Origin: Dromaius novaehollandiae
Taxonomy: Eukaryota > Chordata > Aves > Casuariiformes > Dromaiidae
Direction of reading: 5' to 3'
NCBI RefSeq assembly: GCF_036370855.1
Contig: NC_088108.1
Location: 12,299,448-12,363,447 of the forward strand
Length of the DNA stretch: 64,000 nucleotides
The notes beneath the pieces are model-generated. The model searched no databases. It had not been told where the DNA came from and saw only the letters and a list, made by a program, of their open reading frames with translations. The stretch's first letter is position 1. The number at the start of each line of letters is the position of its first letter. Made by a program: the position numbers and the translations under genes. Of the stretch, positions 60,881 through 64,000 are shown in pieces.

Positions 60881-63800
60881 GGGTATTAGTATAGTATAGG
60901 CGAAGAGTCCTGAGTTAAAGTGCAGTGAATTAAAAATAAAGCTGCCATGTTCCACAAATTATCTCCAGGGCTCTGAAAAAATGTTGTTAATCTCACAAAT
61001 TACATTCTGTGATTTTTTTTCCAATATTTAATTTATTGAGAATTACACATCCTTCATTTTGGAAGTAGATAGTCCAATTGCTATTTGAGGGTATTTGTGC
61101 AATGGGATTGGTATTTTACAGAGGTTTTGATGATATAGCTAATAATTACTCTTAATGTGTTTCTGTAGACTTCATTTTTGAGTTTCATATACCTCTCAAG
61201 ATACTGTGTATTTCTAAGATTCTTCCTGTCTTTGTAGGGTCTTATTTTTTATTTATTTATTTATTTTTTTTGAGTCTGAGAAAGTGTGACTTAATCTAGG
61301 ATGAGTTGCTATGCAGCAAGTTGCTTTTCAAAAAGGTTTGATCTGAAAACCTGTGTTACTTAGATTGCAAGCTTTTTGGAGTACTAAATTTCTGTATTTT
61401 TAAAAATCTTTTATGACAGTGTTGATCAGAATGTACAATTCTGCTTCTGCAGAAAATGCTGAAATTGTCCACAAAAGAGAAAAATAATTTTACATTGGAA
61501 AGAAATAATATTGAGATATTTGCCATGGAATGGTAATTTTCTGAGTCATGGAGCATATGGGAATGAATGACAAGTGTAGGGAAATCAAAATCTAGTTCCT
61601 TAAGCTGAAAAATAACTAGGATCTGCTTGGTGGTGTTCTGTTAGTACCATATGTAGGATCTGGAGAAAAATTTATATCAATCATTTCCTATATAAATACT
61701 GAAGTTCAAATGGTGATTAAGGCCAAGATATCAAAATGTGCTATTACTTGTGCCATTTTATTTACTATGTAAAACAGTGTGTGATGTGTGGAGTCAGCAC
61801 AGAATGAGATGACCATGTGTAGCAGATAGTGGTTAACACTTGAAAACTGAAAGACAAGAATGGAAAGCTATGCAAAGCACCAATATATGCAGTTTGGGAA
61901 GTATTTCTTTAAAGTAACACCAGAGATGGATAAAATTTCCTGCCTCAGACAGGTCGTATCTCCAAAATAGAAGGTGGTCATCTGTCTAGACAAGGAGAGA
62001 CATGACTGCTAGCTTCATGTTGGGATGAAAATCAGAGAACAAGAAAAGGACTTTAAGCAAGGAAACTTGAATTGTTTCACATGGAGACTACTGCCAAGGA
62101 ACAGAGATACTTTAAATAGGGAGGAAAGGCTATTCTGGGGCAGAGGGATGTTCACTGAAAATCTGCAACTTTCCAATATTTTGATTATAATTGACTATAA
62201 TTTTAAAGTAACCAGGCCAGGAATATCATGAATAGATGAGTAAGAAGGATCACAGCATGGGGAAAGTGGAATGAAACATGTCAAAAATAAATCACAACAA
62301 ATCAATGCTATTAAAGACAAGCATTTGGAACGATATTTGGAAGATACTTATTCCTCACGGTAATGAGGAATATTTCAGTAAGGTAGTACTGAAAAAATCA
62401 TATAGATTATTTCTTTTTCTCTTTTATTTTATGAAGACAAAGCTAACTGTAACATGTATCTTCAAAGTGTTCAGTGTTTCCAAATGCATTACCATAAATT
62501 TAGTCAATACACAATGAACAAAGACCTTCCAGCAGTTCTGTTCCTTCCTTTTCATAACATGTTTTCCAGTAAGCAATTTGTACAGAGCTGCACTGTGAAG
62601 TAAACTTCCCAACCTCATGCTGGACAAAACCACCTAGATGAAACTTCATTGTCAATAAAGCCTAAAGGTACAGGAAGGAAACTTGGCTACTCCTCTTGTA
62701 AGATGGCCAATGCTACTTTAAATTTGGAGAAAGGCTGATGTCATTATTTAAGTGTGTATATTGAAGTGCTTTTTAAAAAGAAGTGTGTAGGCATAGAAAT
62801 ATCTCTTCTCTCTTTCCAGGTGGATGATATCTTTCTTCATTAGGGGCGTGGAGATGTTAGGCTTTATTCGCGAAACGTGCTTCTGGTCTCAGTTTCTGTT
62901 TCACTCTTCTTCTTTCTTTGGCCTTCGTGAATCTGGAAGGGAACATATAGTTCATACCTTTATTTACTGTTACTTCACTCTGTACATTAGCTGATAATAC
63001 AGAACACTTAAAGTACCCATAGAAAATCCCTATTAGATAATTTTGGCTCTGTCATCTACCCTCTAAAATCCTTCAGTCCCCGCAACAGCACAGTATGTTG
63101 AACATAATCCTTTCAATGCATTTGCTGCCTACATATGTCAACACCTGCACCCACCAGCTGGCTGAGGCCAGTATGATTTTTCTGATGTAGCTTTTCATAA
63201 AATAAGGATTTTTTGCTACTTTTCTCTCTTCATAGGCCTGATTGGACTGGTACGCTTGAATGCTGTGTGAGGTCAATAACACTGCACTTTCTGAGCATTT
63301 TACTGTGTAACATCCTTTCTGTTCAAATGCTGGTTGACTGTATTAAGGGAAAACAACTTCCTAATTGGTGCACTGTGAATGGTATAAATGACCTAATATT
63401 TCTAAAAACAAAATAGCTTTTTATTGCAAGAAATGTTTTTTGGGATGCTGAGCCTTCAGGTAACATTCAAACCATGCACATAGAAACTGTGCAACAGGCT
63501 TTCTTACACCTCCTTTTATCTTTTTCTTTCTGAAACTTCTGCTTTTACTTCCAAGCGGTTCACTTCATCAGTGAATTATGTTATTGTGAAACTAATGTCC
63601 GTGGCCCCAACATTGCTCATAGAAAGTTGGTATCGCAATCGTATTTATTGGTCAGTATTAACAACTGGATGGTCTGAGTGCGTTTCTCCTCAGCTGTGTT
63701 TCCTTCATAGGAAACTCTTGATAGTTTGTTTGCAGTTCCCAGGACTATTAGACTGACTTCTTTGAACCTTCCTAGTACTTCCAGGTAGCAGGAGGAAGTA

Positions 63801-64000
63801 TCACTATCGATTTGATTCATGAAAATGATGAAAACGTGTACTTCAGTTGTAGCCTTACTTTACTACCTTGTCTTTTTGTAATGCATCAAAACTCAGCTCA
63901 ATTTGCATTATATACCTGTGAACTTTATAGGGATTATGAGGCCATAAAAGTTGTTGATAAATTCTTGTGATGTTTTGTACGGAGCTTGTATGTTTTTAAG

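Larger units (their letters stand above)
49968..64000. other. AT-rich non-coding DNA with a few CpG-rich patches
   Basis: No gene was recognised. Contents are a 13-bp-stem hairpin at 51.3 kb, an ancient repeat at 55.1 kb, CpG-rich patches at 55.57-55.70 and 55.96-56.26 kb (plus smaller ones near 55.0 and 56.9 kb), T runs at 56.5 and 59.1 kb and a C19 run at 60.9 kb. From 57.2 kb to the end I see only AT-rich sequence and simple repeats. The longest frame, 147 codons on the minus strand at 58222-58665, resembles nothing known. Confidence 0.7.

Overview
This window looks like non-coding vertebrate nuclear DNA, most likely from a bird. It is AT-rich throughout and has no bacterial gene packing. 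It has long stretches between recognisable elements, many simple A/T and C runs, and few interspersed repeats. I see no Alu, L1 or B1 elements and no clear CR1 tail. The avian call is an inference from this repeat-poor background, from the type of endogenous retroviral LTR present, and from worn remnants of tRNA-derived SINEs and other repeats that I recognise from reptiles and birds. It is not proven by any gene. No open reading frame exceeds about 148 codons and none resembles a protein I know, so I annotate no protein-coding gene. I found no rRNA, intact tRNA or known microRNA. The window could be part of a large intron or an intergenic interval.

The best-supported features are two solo LTRs of the same endogenous retrovirus family, at 11806-12865 and 48785-49962, about 36 kb apart. 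Both start TG and end CA, and each is flanked by its own perfect 5-bp target-site duplication (CCTGT for the first, GCCCT for the second). Both carry a minus-strand AATAAA about 90 bases from one end and a minus-strand TATA box, so both read right to left. They are therefore two independent insertions, each reduced to a solo LTR. The second copy is longer because of an expanded purine tract and an internal duplication.

Region by region. 1-11800 is plain AT-rich DNA with a long T run and small palindromes. 11801-12870 is LTR copy 1 with its target-site duplications. 12871-23800 holds an antisense tRNA-SINE remnant near 16.2 kb, an (AT)11 microsatellite, a CpG-rich islet at 19.07-19.46 kb and a C run. 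23801-38000 holds two weak exon-like candidates near 24 kb, a G-quadruplex motif beside a T run at 30.5 kb and an ancient repeat at 33.2 kb. 38000-48780 holds a SINE remnant in two pieces, CpG-rich islets near 41.6, 42.0 and 48.2 kb, a perfect 28-bp palindrome and a second ancient composite repeat at 47.4-47.8 kb. 48780-49967 is LTR copy 2 with its target-site duplications. 49968-64000 holds a 13-bp-stem hairpin, another ancient repeat, two CpG-rich islets (one ending in a good splice donor) and more homopolymers.

I found no new biological system. The points most worth a second look are the LTR pair, the CpG-rich islets (possible alternative promoters or first exons), the hairpins, and the ancient SINE remnants that are still readable and may be under constraint.
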